Of a DNA stretch of 64,000 nucleotides, positions 1 through 8,168 are shown one piece after another. A model generated the notes under the pieces. That model saw nothing but the letters and a program-made list of their open reading frames with translations, had not been told where the DNA came from and did no database searches. Origin of the DNA: Peterkaempfera podocarpi (lineage in GTDB: Bacteria; Actinomycetota; Actinomycetes; Streptomycetales; Streptomycetaceae); the NCBI RefSeq assembly GCF_042466665.1, contig NZ_CP162102.1, positions 2,170,001-2,234,000 on the forward strand. The letters are read 5' to 3'. The translations under genes were made by a program, and so were the position numbers. Positions within the stretch are counted from its first letter, which is position 1; each line of letters opens with the position of its first letter.

Positions 1-434
1 AGCGCCCGCAGCGGCAGGGTACGGGTGGCCCCGTAGACCACCCGCAGCACGATCGGGGTCTCCGCGGCGCGGCCCGCCGCGGACAGCAGCTGGGGCAGCA
101 CCTCCGGCGGCAACCCGCGGATATAGCCCGCACGCCGCGCCTCCGGGCCGACCATCGCCTCCAGCAGCCGAGGCCGGAAGTGGTTGGCGGCGCTCTCCAG
201 CTCACCCGGCGCGGCGGGCCGGAAGCGGCTGAGGGCGTCCTGGATCTCGGCGGGGCTGGGCGGCATGGCCGAGCCGTCGTTCACCACGGGGACATTGCGC
301 AGCACACCGGTGAGCAGATTCTGCTGGCGCCGGCCCAGCCCCGAGGGGTGGGTGTGCAGGGCGGCGTCGCGCAGCGCGATTCCCGGCAGGGCCGCGACGC
401 TGGGACCGGTGGGCAGGCGGCGCTCGTCGGACAT
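1..434 (-). CDS. Unrecognised protein, 5' part only (runs off left edge)
   Basis: An open frame of 144 codons reads leftwards from an ATG at 434 and reaches the window edge without a stop, so only the N-terminal part is visible. It begins MSDERRLPTG and has no signal peptide or membrane segment. A GGGGAGG sequence lies about 11 bases upstream of the ATG, slightly far for a ribosome binding site. I do not recognise a family. It is divergent from the TIR/NTPase/LRR gene at 646, across about 210 bases that must hold both promoters, so it may belong to the same conflict island. Codon usage (G or C in nearly every third position) supports a real gene. Confidence 0.55.
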   Translation of the reverse strand, partial: MSDERRLPTGPSVAALPGIALRDAALHTHPSGLGRRQQNLLTGVLRNVPVVNDGSAMPPSPAEIQDALSRFRPAAPGELESAANHFRPRLLEAMVGPEARRAGYIRGLPPEVLPQLLSAAGRAAETPIVLRVVYGATRTLPLRA

Positions 435-645
435 GATGCGACCGGCCTCCCCGGCCCACGCATCCGCCGTTGCCGTCGAACAACCGGACGGTGAGGCGGG
501 GGGCGGTTCGCTGGACAAGAGTTGACGCTCCGACAGGTACGTTCGTGACGGGGTGTCCAATGGTCACCGAGGAGGATTGTCGCACACCGGCCGTGGGTAA
601 CCTGCTCCTCCCGATCGGCGGCGCACGAGAGGAGTTGGGCGGACC

Positions 646-3171
646 GTGCCGACCTATGCCGTCAGTCATGCCGAGACCAGTGAGGCATGGGTCTCTCGCT
701 TTCTGCTGGACCTTCGGCAGGAGCTGGAGCGGCAGGCTCCCGGCGCGTTCACCCGCGTCGGTGAGGGCCCGGACGGAGCCGGTGAGGACGGCCTGCGCGG
801 CGCACGGACCGCGGATGTGCTGCTGTCGCTCTGCTCACCCGCGTACTTCGGCGACGAGCGGGTGGGGCGGGAGTGGGCCGTCGCCGTGCAGCGCCGGACG
901 CTGGGCCGGGCCAGGACCGGGGTCACCCCGCAGACCGTGCTGCCGGTGCTGTGGGAGCCGCTGCCGCAGCGGCTCCCCACCGTCGCCGCCGAGGCCGACA
1001 CGCTGCCCGCCGACGCCCTGCCCGCCGTCTACCGGCTCGACGGGCTGGCGCAGTTGACCATGCAGGCGCCCCGGCTGCGCAGCGAGTACCGGTCCGTGGT
1101 CTCCGCCGTCGCCGGCCGGCTGGTGGCCTCCGCGGCGGACCGCCCCCCGCCCCCGCTGCCGCCGGAGGACGTCCCTGCCGACCTCCCCTCGGCCTTCGCC
1201 GCCGACGACGCCGCGTTCACCCGGCGGTTCCGGGAGCTGCTGCGGGAGGCACCGCTGCCCTTCGACGGGGGTCCGGCGGTGGATGTGCCCCGGCGGGCCG
1301 CCCCGGTCGGCGCGGGCAGCGCCGCCGCGCTGCTGCGGGAGCAACTGCCCGACCTCGGGCGGCGGATCGCCCTGCTGGGCCCGCGCGGCAGCGGGCGGCG
1401 CAGGGAGCTGGCGTGGCTGGCCAGGGCCGTCCTGGAGGAGGAGCCCGGATCGGGGCCCTGGGGCTGCGAGGTGGCGCTGGAGCTGACGGTGCGTCCGGGT
1501 GGGATGCCCGCGGTCGCCGATCTGGTCCAGGCGGTCGCGCCGCGGCTGCGCACCGAGGAACCGGCCGGCTGGACCGCCCGTCAGCTGCGCTCCGGCCGCG
1601 CGCTGATCACCCTGGCCGGGCTGGAGGTGCTGCCGGCCGGCGGCCGGGAGGCGGTGTGGGAGTGGCTGCTGAGGCTTCTCGCGGAGTATCCGCGCAGCCC
1701 CTGCGCCGTCGCCTGCGACGGGGTGCGGCTGCCCTGGAAGCGGCTGGACGGGGGCTGGGCGCCGGTACGTCTGGAGCCGTGGTCCACCCAGGACATCGGC
1801 GCCTTCCTGGGGCTTGCGGCACGCGCGGCCCCGGGCGGCGCCGAGGGCGAGGGACGCGGGGCCCGTGCGCTGGCCGGGCTGCTGGCGGGCGATCCGGTAC
1901 TGCGCGATCTGATGGCCTGGCCGGCCTCCGCGGCCGGGGTGTGGACGGCCGTCCGGGCCGCCGGTGACACACCGCCCGACCGGGCGCGGCTGCTGGACGC
2001 CGCACTCTCCGCGGTCTGGCTGCCCGGGGAGGGCGAGTCCTCGGAGCCGCAGACCCGCCGCCGGTCGGCACGGTCCGGGGACGGCGCGCTGCGGGCCGCC
2101 GCGGGGCGGCTGGCGGTCGCCGCGGTGCGCGACGGCGGCGGTGTGCTGCCCTGGGAGGCCGCCGCCGAGGCGGTCGGCGGCGGCCGCCGTCCCGAGGGCC
2201 GGGAGCAGCTGGAGACGCTGGCGGAGCGGTCCGGGGTGCTGTGGCAGCCCGGAGCGGGGGTGGTGTCCTTCGCCCATGACTCGCTGCGGGACTGCCTGGC
2301 CGCTGCCGAGGTCGCCGGGCTGGGCGCGGCCGAGGCGGCGCGGCTGCTGGCCGGGCTGCCGGAGCAGCGGGGCGCCGCCGAGCTGGTGCTGCTGGTCGCG
2401 GCGGAGCTCCCGGCCGTGCAGCGGGACGCCTTTCTGCTGGCGCTGGTCGACCGGACCGCCGGCAGCAGGGCGCTGCTGCCGGCCGTGGCGGTCGCGGCGG
2501 CGGACGGCTGCGGGGACCGGGTGGCCGAGCGGCTGCGTACGGCGCTCAACGCACTGGCCCCGCTGGAACCGGCCGAACTGAGGCTGCTGGCCCGGGGCGG
2601 ACCGGGCATCCGGGACCTGCTGCCCTCGGTCCTGGTCCCGGCCCAGCTCTCCGGGTCCGCAGCGGACCGGGCGGCGCGGTCGGCGGACCCGGATGTGCCC
2701 GCGCACTCCCCCGCACGCCGGCTGCCCGCCCGCGCGGCGGTGGTACCGCGGGCCCCCGCCCCCCACGCGGTGCACAACCGCCGGGAGTTGGCGGCGCTGG
2801 CCCGGCTGCCGTACGTCGGCGAGGTGCACTGCCAGGGCCCGATCGACTCCGCGGCACCGCTGCTGGCCCGGATCCGGGGGCTGCGCACCCTGGTGATCAG
2901 CGGCGACCCCGGGCTGACCGCGCTCCCCGACCTGGCCGGCTGCCGCGATCTGCGGACCCTGGCGGTGCGGGGCTGCACCGGGCTGCGGGACGTCTCCGCG
3001 CTGGCCGCCTCCGAGGTGGTCTTCGCCGAGCTGGCGCCGGGGCCGGCACCGGCGGACCTGGAGCCGCTGCGCAAGGCACGCTGGCTGCGGCGGCTCGACC
3101 TGATCCATCATCAGGGGGCACCGGTCACGGTGTGGTACCTCGGGCGGGTGGAGGTGCGGGTGCACTCCTGA
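646..3171 (+). CDS. TIR-like / degenerate NTPase / leucine-rich-repeat protein
   Basis: GTG start preceded by GAGGAG; 841 residues. Residues about 1-160 resemble the TIR-like domain of FxsC (YAVSHAETSEAWVSRF and a conserved SEYRSVVSAVAGRL helix), also found in the FxsC protein encoded at 13412-14599. Residues about 225-560 look like a STAND/NACHT-type NTPase. The P-loop is degenerate, however: GPRGSGRRRE has Arg where the Walker A Lys should be, and the Walker B position reads LITLAGLEVL with no Asp. The last 130 residues (from LPYVGEVHCQG) carry leucine-rich repeats of the LxxLxIxG type. The architecture parallels TIR-NB-LRR sensors. It is the first gene of a plus-strand operon running to 9392. 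The domain calls are by pattern; the loss of ATPase activity is inferred from the missing residues. Confidence 0.75.
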   Translation: MPTYAVSHAETSEAWVSRFLLDLRQELERQAPGAFTRVGEGPDGAGEDGLRGARTADVLLSLCSPAYFGDERVGREWAVAVQRRTLGRARTGVTPQTVLPVLWEPLPQRLPTVAAEADTLPADALPAVYRLDGLAQLTMQAPRLRSEYRSVVSAVAGRLVASAADRPPPPLPPEDVPADLPSAFAADDAAFTRRFRELLREAPLPFDGGPAVDVPRRAAPVGAGSAAALLREQLPDLGRRIALLGPRGSGRRRELAWLARAVLEEEPGSGPWGCEVALELTVRPGGMPAVADLVQAVAPRLRTEEPAGWTARQLRSGRALITLAGLEVLPAGGREAVWEWLLRLLAEYPRSPCAVACDGVRLPWKRLDGGWAPVRLEPWSTQDIGAFLGLAARAAPGGAEGEGRGARALAGLLAGDPVLRDLMAWPASAAGVWTAVRAAGDTPPDRARLLDAALSAVWLPGEGESSEPQTRRRSARSGDGALRAAAGRLAVAAVRDGGGVLPWEAAAEAVGGGRRPEGREQLETLAERSGVLWQPGAGVVSFAHDSLRDCLAAAEVAGLGAAEAARLLAGLPEQRGAAELVLLVAAELPAVQRDAFLLALVDRTAGSRALLPAVAVAAADGCGDRVAERLRTALNALAPLEPAELRLLARGGPGIRDLLPSVLVPAQLSGSAADRAARSADPDVPAHSPARRLPARAAVVPRAPAPHAVHNRRELAALARLPYVGEVHCQGPIDSAAPLLARIRGLRTLVISGDPGLTALPDLAGCRDLRTLAVRGCTGLRDVSALAASEVVFAELAPGPAPADLEPLRKARWLRRLDLIHHQGAPVTVWYLGRVEVRVHS

Positions 3172-3273
3172 GGGCGGGGTTGTCGATCAGGCCATGGCGA
3201 TGTGAGCATTCGCTGCGGGAGTCGGCCCCGGGGACGCGGGGAGCGGATGGATCATCGGTGGAGCGGGGGCGCG

Positions 3274-4173
3274 ATGGAGTATGCCAAGCAGTTCGACCCG
3301 GACGGGGCGCCGGGGACACCGGCGGACGGGGACACCGGCCTCGGCGGATCCGACGAGCAGGTCTATGTGTTCGACGAGGGCACCGTGCTCGCGGTCAACG
3401 TCGCCCTGGCCACCGGCCGGCCGCTGCTGGTCTCCGGGCCGCCCGGCTCGGGCAAGTCCACGCTGGCGCCCAACATCGCCCGGGTACTGGGCTACCGCTA
3501 CTACTGCGAGGTGGTCACCGCCCGTACCGAGGACCAGGACCTGCTCTGGCGGGAGGACATGCTGCGGCAGCTCAGCGACGCCCGGCGGGGGCGGCTCGGC
3601 GGGCCCGACACGGAGTCCTACCATCGGCCCGGCCCGCTGTGGATGGCGATCGATCCCGCCAGGGACCCGGTTCTGACGCCGGAGCAGCGTGAGCGCCCCG
3701 CGGTGGTGCTGATCGACGAGATCGACAAGGCGGACCCGGACTTCCCCAACGCCCTGCTGGTACCGCTGGGTGATCTGCGGTTCCCGGGGCCGGGCGGCGG
3801 CACCGTCACCGCCGACCCCGCGATGCCCCGGCCACTGGTGGTGGTCACCACCAACGAGGAACGTGCGCTCTCCGCCCCCTTTCTGCGCCGCTGCATCGCG
3901 CTGCGGCTGGACCCGCCGGGCCGCGACCATCTGCTGGACGTGGCGCGGCTGCACCTGGGCGCCGACTACGATCAGCGGCTCGCCGAGGAGCTGGCGGACC
4001 ATCTGCTGGACTCCTTCTCCCAGCACCGCTCCGGTGTGGCGAGCACCGCGGAGTACCTGGACACCCTGCGGGCCTGTCTGCATCTGCAGGTCGGAGCCGA
4101 CTCCCCGCTGTGGCGTGCCGTCGCCGACCTGGCGATGGTCAAGTCCGGCTTCGCCTCCCAGGAGGGCCCGTGA
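3274..4173 (+). CDS. MoxR-family AAA+ ATPase
   Basis: About 299 residues from MEYAKQFDPDG (ATG 3274, GGAG about 11 bases upstream). An in-frame ATG at 3247 is also possible but its GGGGAG is only 3 bases away. Walker A is GPPGSGKST, Walker B is VVLIDEIDKAD, and sensor 1 is the VVVTTNEER segment, so all ATPase residues are present. MoxR ATPases usually work as chaperone-like remodelers together with a vWA-domain partner. Here the next gene, overlapping by four bases (GTGA), carries a vWA-like domain, which fits that pairing. The C-terminal lid region (LDSFSQHRSGVAST) is shared by MoxR proteins of actinobacterial conflict operons. Co-transcription with the genes on either side is very likely. 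Confidence 0.85.
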   Translation: MEYAKQFDPDGAPGTPADGDTGLGGSDEQVYVFDEGTVLAVNVALATGRPLLVSGPPGSGKSTLAPNIARVLGYRYYCEVVTARTEDQDLLWREDMLRQLSDARRGRLGGPDTESYHRPGPLWMAIDPARDPVLTPEQRERPAVVLIDEIDKADPDFPNALLVPLGDLRFPGPGGGTVTADPAMPRPLVVVTTNEERALSAPFLRRCIALRLDPPGRDHLLDVARLHLGADYDQRLAEELADHLLDSFSQHRSGVASTAEYLDTLRACLHLQVGADSPLWRAVADLAMVKSGFASQEGP

Positions 4174-5345
4174 CCCGCGGCCCGGTGCACCTCGGCGACC
4201 TGCTCACCGCCGCCCGGGTGCTCCGGATGGAGTCGCCGGAGGGCCTGCGGGCGCTGGCCCGTACGCTGGGCCTGCCGCTGCCCGACGGCGCGCCACCGGC
4301 CGAGGCGCTCCCCCGCGGCCCGGCCGGTGAAAGGCTGCCCGGCGGCTCCGCCACCGGCTCCCCGCCCGGCGCCGGCAGCCGGCCCCGCCACGATTCCGAC
4401 CGCCACAGTCCCGACCGCCACAATCCCGACCGCCGCGATACCGGCGGCCAGCGCCGGGCCGCCAGGCGCCCGGCGGCCGGCGCCGCTGCGCCGGGCCGGG
4501 GAGGCCCGCCGGGCTCCACGGTCCCGCCGGGCTCCGGCCTCCCGCCGGACGAGGACGGTACGGCCGGGCCGCCCGCGTCCGCCGGCGGCCCGTCCACCGG
4601 CTCGCTGACCACCCTGCGCGGCCCCGACCCCAGCCGCCGCCCCCGCACAGCGGCCGACCCCGCCCCGCTGCCGCTGCTGGAGCGGCACCAGCCGCCCGCA
4701 CACCGCCCTCCCCCGCCGTGGGACCCGCGCACCCAGCGGGGGGTGATGCTGGCCGCCGCATCCACCGATGTGGAGGGCCGGGAGGTGGACCGGCACGCCC
4801 TGGTGGGCATGGCGGTGAGGGCCCTGGCCGGGCGGGAGCCGCGCCGGGGGATGCGGACGCCCCGCCGGATCCGCCCCACCACCCGGGAGGGCGCGCTGGT
4901 ACTGCTCGACCGAGGGACGGCGATGCAGCCGTACCGGCACGACCAGGCCTGGCTGGCCGAGCTGGCTGAGCTGGTGCTGCGCCATGACCGGGTGCAGGTG
5001 CGGGATCTGCTGCTCCGGCGCGGGGTCAGCAGCGACGGCGGCCGCACCTGGGAGGCGCTGCCGCCGCCGGTCCCCGGCCGGCCCGTGCTGCTCCTGTCCG
5101 ACCTGGGCGCACTCGCGGTGCCGTTCGCCGACCGCACCGCCACCACCCCGATGGAGTGGCTGCCCTGGCTGCGGCGGCTGCGCCGGGGAGGCGCCCCGGT
5201 GACCTGTCTGACGCCCTTTCCGGCGACCGCCTATCCGCAGCCGATCCGGCGGGCGGTGCCGCTGGTCCCGCTGGACCGCCGCACCTCCATCCGCTTCACC
5301 CACGCCGAGACGCGGCGCTTCCGGGACCGGGGGCCGCGCGGATGA
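4170..5345 (+). CDS. Degenerate vWA-like domain protein, MoxR partner
   Basis: GTG start inside the stop of the MoxR gene; 391 residues. The N-terminus (HLGDLLTAARVLRMES) is followed by a long Pro/Ala/Gly-rich linker with a 15-bp tandem repeat (4386-4445) coding RHDSD, RHSPD, RHNPD, RRDTG. The C-terminal 200 residues resemble a von Willebrand A fold: the strand ALVLLDRGTAM sits where the metal-site DxSxS motif should be but reads DRGTA, then PVLLLSDLGAL and GGAPVTCLTPFP. It resembles the vWA-like part of SAV_2336-type streptomycete proteins, which I recall only from general pattern. The likely role is a MoxR substrate adaptor with an impaired metal site. It ends with an ATGA overlap into the next gene. 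Confidence 0.6.
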   Translation: MTRGPVHLGDLLTAARVLRMESPEGLRALARTLGLPLPDGAPPAEALPRGPAGERLPGGSATGSPPGAGSRPRHDSDRHSPDRHNPDRRDTGGQRRAARRPAAGAAAPGRGGPPGSTVPPGSGLPPDEDGTAGPPASAGGPSTGSLTTLRGPDPSRRPRTAADPAPLPLLERHQPPAHRPPPPWDPRTQRGVMLAAASTDVEGREVDRHALVGMAVRALAGREPRRGMRTPRRIRPTTREGALVLLDRGTAMQPYRHDQAWLAELAELVLRHDRVQVRDLLLRRGVSSDGGRTWEALPPPVPGRPVLLLSDLGALAVPFADRTATTPMEWLPWLRRLRRGGAPVTCLTPFPATAYPQPIRRAVPLVPLDRRTSIRFTHAETRRFRDRGPRG

Positions 5346-8161
5346 CAGCGGTGCGCTCCCGGCGGGAGGCGGCCGAGCTGATCGACGAGGTGCGTCAGGA
5401 GCAGCCGCAGGTGGTGCTGCTCGCCCGCGCGCTCTGCCTCGCCGCGCATGCCGAGCCGGAGATGGTCCGGCGGGCCCGGCTGATGTTCCTGCCGCACGGC
5501 GGGCTGGCCGTCGAGGCGCTGCTGTGGTTCTCCCCGCTGGTGGAGGCCGCCGACAGCCGGGCGCTGGTCCTCGACCCGGCGGTCGCCACCGAGCTGCGCC
5601 GGGAGCTGGCCGCCGCCGACCGGGCCGCACTGGCCGAGGTGCGGGCCTTCACGGAGGCCCAGCACCGGCAGGCACCGCCCGCGGTGCGGGCCTTCGAGCG
5701 GCTGCTCTGGGCGGCCGCCGGGGAGCAGGAGCTGACGCCGGAGGCCGTACGCCGGGAGCTGGAGCCCTTTGAACGGGCACTGGCGCGGGAGGACGGGTCG
5801 GCGGACGAGGTCGGCCGCTGGCTGCTGCACTTCCTGCCCCGGCTGCCCGGCCCGGTCCGCGACACCGAGGCCGCCTGGCGGCTGAGGGTGGCCGCGGCCG
5901 AGCGGCTGGGGCTGGACCTTCCCCAGGAGATGACGGTCGACCGCGACCCCGAGGAGCTGCTCGCGGCGCGGGCGCTGGTGCGCGGCCAGGTCGCGGTGGG
6001 CGTCCGGCTCACCGGGGACGGGGTGGTGCTGAGCCGCCCGCCGGCCCGGGACGCCCGGGTGTGCACGGTGGCCGGTGCGGCCCGTGCCCGACTGGCGCTG
6101 CGCGGGGCGCTGCCCGGAGCTGAGCTGTTCTCGCTGGACCTCTACGACGGCCAGCAGGCCGCTGTGCGGCTGGATGTGGTGGCCCGGCTGCTGCCGGACG
6201 ACCGGGTGGCCCGGGCCCGGGTGGAGATGGACTCGGTGCTGCTCTGCGCCCACGGCGGCCGGGGCGACGACTGGGCGGTGGCGGTCGGCTCGGGCGGCCG
6301 CACCGTCCTGCGGCTGGAGAGCGGCGGGCGGGCCGCGGCAGAGTTCGAGGGTCTGCCGCGGCTGCTGGCGGTGACCCCAGACGGCTCCCGTGCCGCGCTC
6401 TCGGTCGACGGCACGGTTCATGACGTGACGGTCGGTCAGAATGCTGACAGCCAGGTGGCGATACGCCCCCTGGAGCAGGAGCCCGCCGCGCTCGGCTGGC
6501 TGGGCACGGACTCCGGCCCGGTGCTCTGCACCATGGCGGGATCGCGGCTGCTGCTGCACCCCGAGGGCGGCGGTCCCGCCACCGTGCTGGACCATCCGGC
6601 CGAGCTGGTACGGCTGTGGTGCTCGGGTGCCACCGCGCGGCTGGCCGCCGCCGATACCACCGGCCGGGTCCACATCTGGCACTGCGGCACCGCCGCGGCG
6701 CCCCGGCGGGAGTTCAGCGGCGAACCCGGCGGCCCGGTGACCGCGCTGACCGGTGACCCGGGGTCCGGGCGGATCTGCTGGGCGGTGACGGACGGCGCGG
6801 TGCGCATCTGGGACCCGTCCACCGGCGCCGTACAGGAGACAGGCCCGCTGCCGAGGCCCGCCACCGGCCTGGCCCTTGCGCCCGGCGGAGGCCGGCTGTG
6901 GGCGGCCGACGGCGGCCCACAGCTGACCGGGTTCGACACCGGGTCGGGCACGGCACCGGAGCCCGGCACCCGGCCGCTGCCCTTCGGGGTGCGGGAGTTG
7001 TCCGCGCTGGAGAGCGGCGGGCTGCTGCTGACCGGCGCAGGCGGCCCGCTGGAGATCCGCTCCGAGGACGGCCGCACCCATGTCGCCGCCCCCGATCCGG
7101 CGCCCGCCCTGCGCAACGGGGGCGGCCCGGACTGGCTGCGGGACGCGGTGGGGCTGGAGACCGCCGTGGAGGCGCTGGACGGGGAGGACTCGGCGCAGCT
7201 GCTGCGCGCCGCCCGGGGCGCCGGCATCTCCCATCTGCTGGTGGACGGCAGAGGACTGCACCAGGAGGGACTGCTGCCCCGGCTCGCCCGCCGGACGGCC
7301 GCCGCCGGGCTGCGCCTGGTCGCGGACCTCCACCCGCCGGAGGTGCCCCCCGGCACGGACCCGGCGGCGGTGTGGACCCGCACCCTGGAGGACGCCGACG
7401 CCCTGCTGGCCCACACCGACGGCCTACGGCTGCTGCGGGGCGGCGCCTGGCCGCCGGAGCTGGTCGGTGATCTGCGGCATCTGGTGGATGCCACTCCGGA
7501 GGCGGCGCTGCTGGCCGCCGCCGACCGCCCGCAGGAGGGGCGGCCCGGATCCGGCGGCCCGAGTGCACCGGGGCCGCTGGCGCAGTGTCATCTGGTCGTC
7601 GTCCCGGTGGGCCCCGACCGCGGCTCCCCGCCGCTGCTCCAGCCCCCCGGCGAAGCCTGGTCGCTGCCCGCGCGGCCTCCCGGCGGGCGCCGCCCGGCGA
7701 CCCGCACCGCCCTGCTGCTGGCACTGCCGGGCTGCCGCGAGGTCCCCGCGGACCTGTTCGCCGACACCCCGGACGCCCGCTGGTTGCGCGGCCTGCTGAG
7801 CATCCGCACCCAGCAGCTGGCCATGGTCCGCGGCGGCGCGGAGAGCGTCGACGCGGGCAGCAGGGACGTCGTCGCGCTGCGGCGGCGCCATCGTGACGAG
7901 GAGGTGCTCTGTCTGACCAACACCGCCAACCGGGCGGCCGCCGCCGTGGTGCCGTGCCGCCCTGGAGAGGCGGCACTGCTGGAGATAGCCTCGCACCGCA
8001 CCGGTGAGGATGTGGCTCAGCCGTCGGTGCTGCATCCCCGATCCGGCCGTTTCGAGGTACCGGTACGGCCCGGCAGGGCACGCTGGTTCCGGGTCCTGGA
8101 CACGGCCGACGCCGTGGCGCACGGTCTGGCCGACGGCGGTCCGGGCCCGACACGCAGCTAG
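5342..8161 (+). CDS. Beta-propeller protein with inactive GH13-like C-terminal module
   Basis: ATG overlaps the preceding stop (ATGA); 939 residues. Residues 1-200 are helical and unrecognised. From about 330 to 610 there are WD-like blades (for example VRIWDPSTGAVQE and RVHIWHCGTAA). From about 620 the sequence follows the order of a GH13 alpha-amylase/trehalose-synthase fold: ISHLLVDGRGLHQEG; ADLHPPEVPP at the DxxxNH position; DGLRLLRGG where the nucleophile motif GFRxD should be; ALLAAADRP where AEANQP with its catalytic Glu should be. A C-terminal beta domain follows (SIRTQQLAMVRGG, DVVALRRRHRDEEVLCLTN). All catalytic acids appear lost. The protein takes the third position of a MoxR/vWA trio. 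GH13 ancestry is my inference from motif order and needs a profile search. Confidence 0.6.
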   Translation: MTAVRSRREAAELIDEVRQEQPQVVLLARALCLAAHAEPEMVRRARLMFLPHGGLAVEALLWFSPLVEAADSRALVLDPAVATELRRELAAADRAALAEVRAFTEAQHRQAPPAVRAFERLLWAAAGEQELTPEAVRRELEPFERALAREDGSADEVGRWLLHFLPRLPGPVRDTEAAWRLRVAAAERLGLDLPQEMTVDRDPEELLAARALVRGQVAVGVRLTGDGVVLSRPPARDARVCTVAGAARARLALRGALPGAELFSLDLYDGQQAAVRLDVVARLLPDDRVARARVEMDSVLLCAHGGRGDDWAVAVGSGGRTVLRLESGGRAAAEFEGLPRLLAVTPDGSRAALSVDGTVHDVTVGQNADSQVAIRPLEQEPAALGWLGTDSGPVLCTMAGSRLLLHPEGGGPATVLDHPAELVRLWCSGATARLAAADTTGRVHIWHCGTAAAPRREFSGEPGGPVTALTGDPGSGRICWAVTDGAVRIWDPSTGAVQETGPLPRPATGLALAPGGGRLWAADGGPQLTGFDTGSGTAPEPGTRPLPFGVRELSALESGGLLLTGAGGPLEIRSEDGRTHVAAPDPAPALRNGGGPDWLRDAVGLETAVEALDGEDSAQLLRAARGAGISHLLVDGRGLHQEGLLPRLARRTAAAGLRLVADLHPPEVPPGTDPAAVWTRTLEDADALLAHTDGLRLLRGGAWPPELVGDLRHLVDATPEAALLAAADRPQEGRPGSGGPSAPGPLAQCHLVVVPVGPDRGSPPLLQPPGEAWSLPARPPGGRRPATRTALLLALPGCREVPADLFADTPDARWLRGLLSIRTQQLAMVRGGAESVDAGSRDVVALRRRHRDEEVLCLTNTANRAAAAVVPCRPGEAALLEIASHRTGEDVAQPSVLHPRSGRFEVPVRPGRARWFRVLDTADAVAHGLADGGPGPTRS

Positions 8162-8168
8162 GAGTGGC

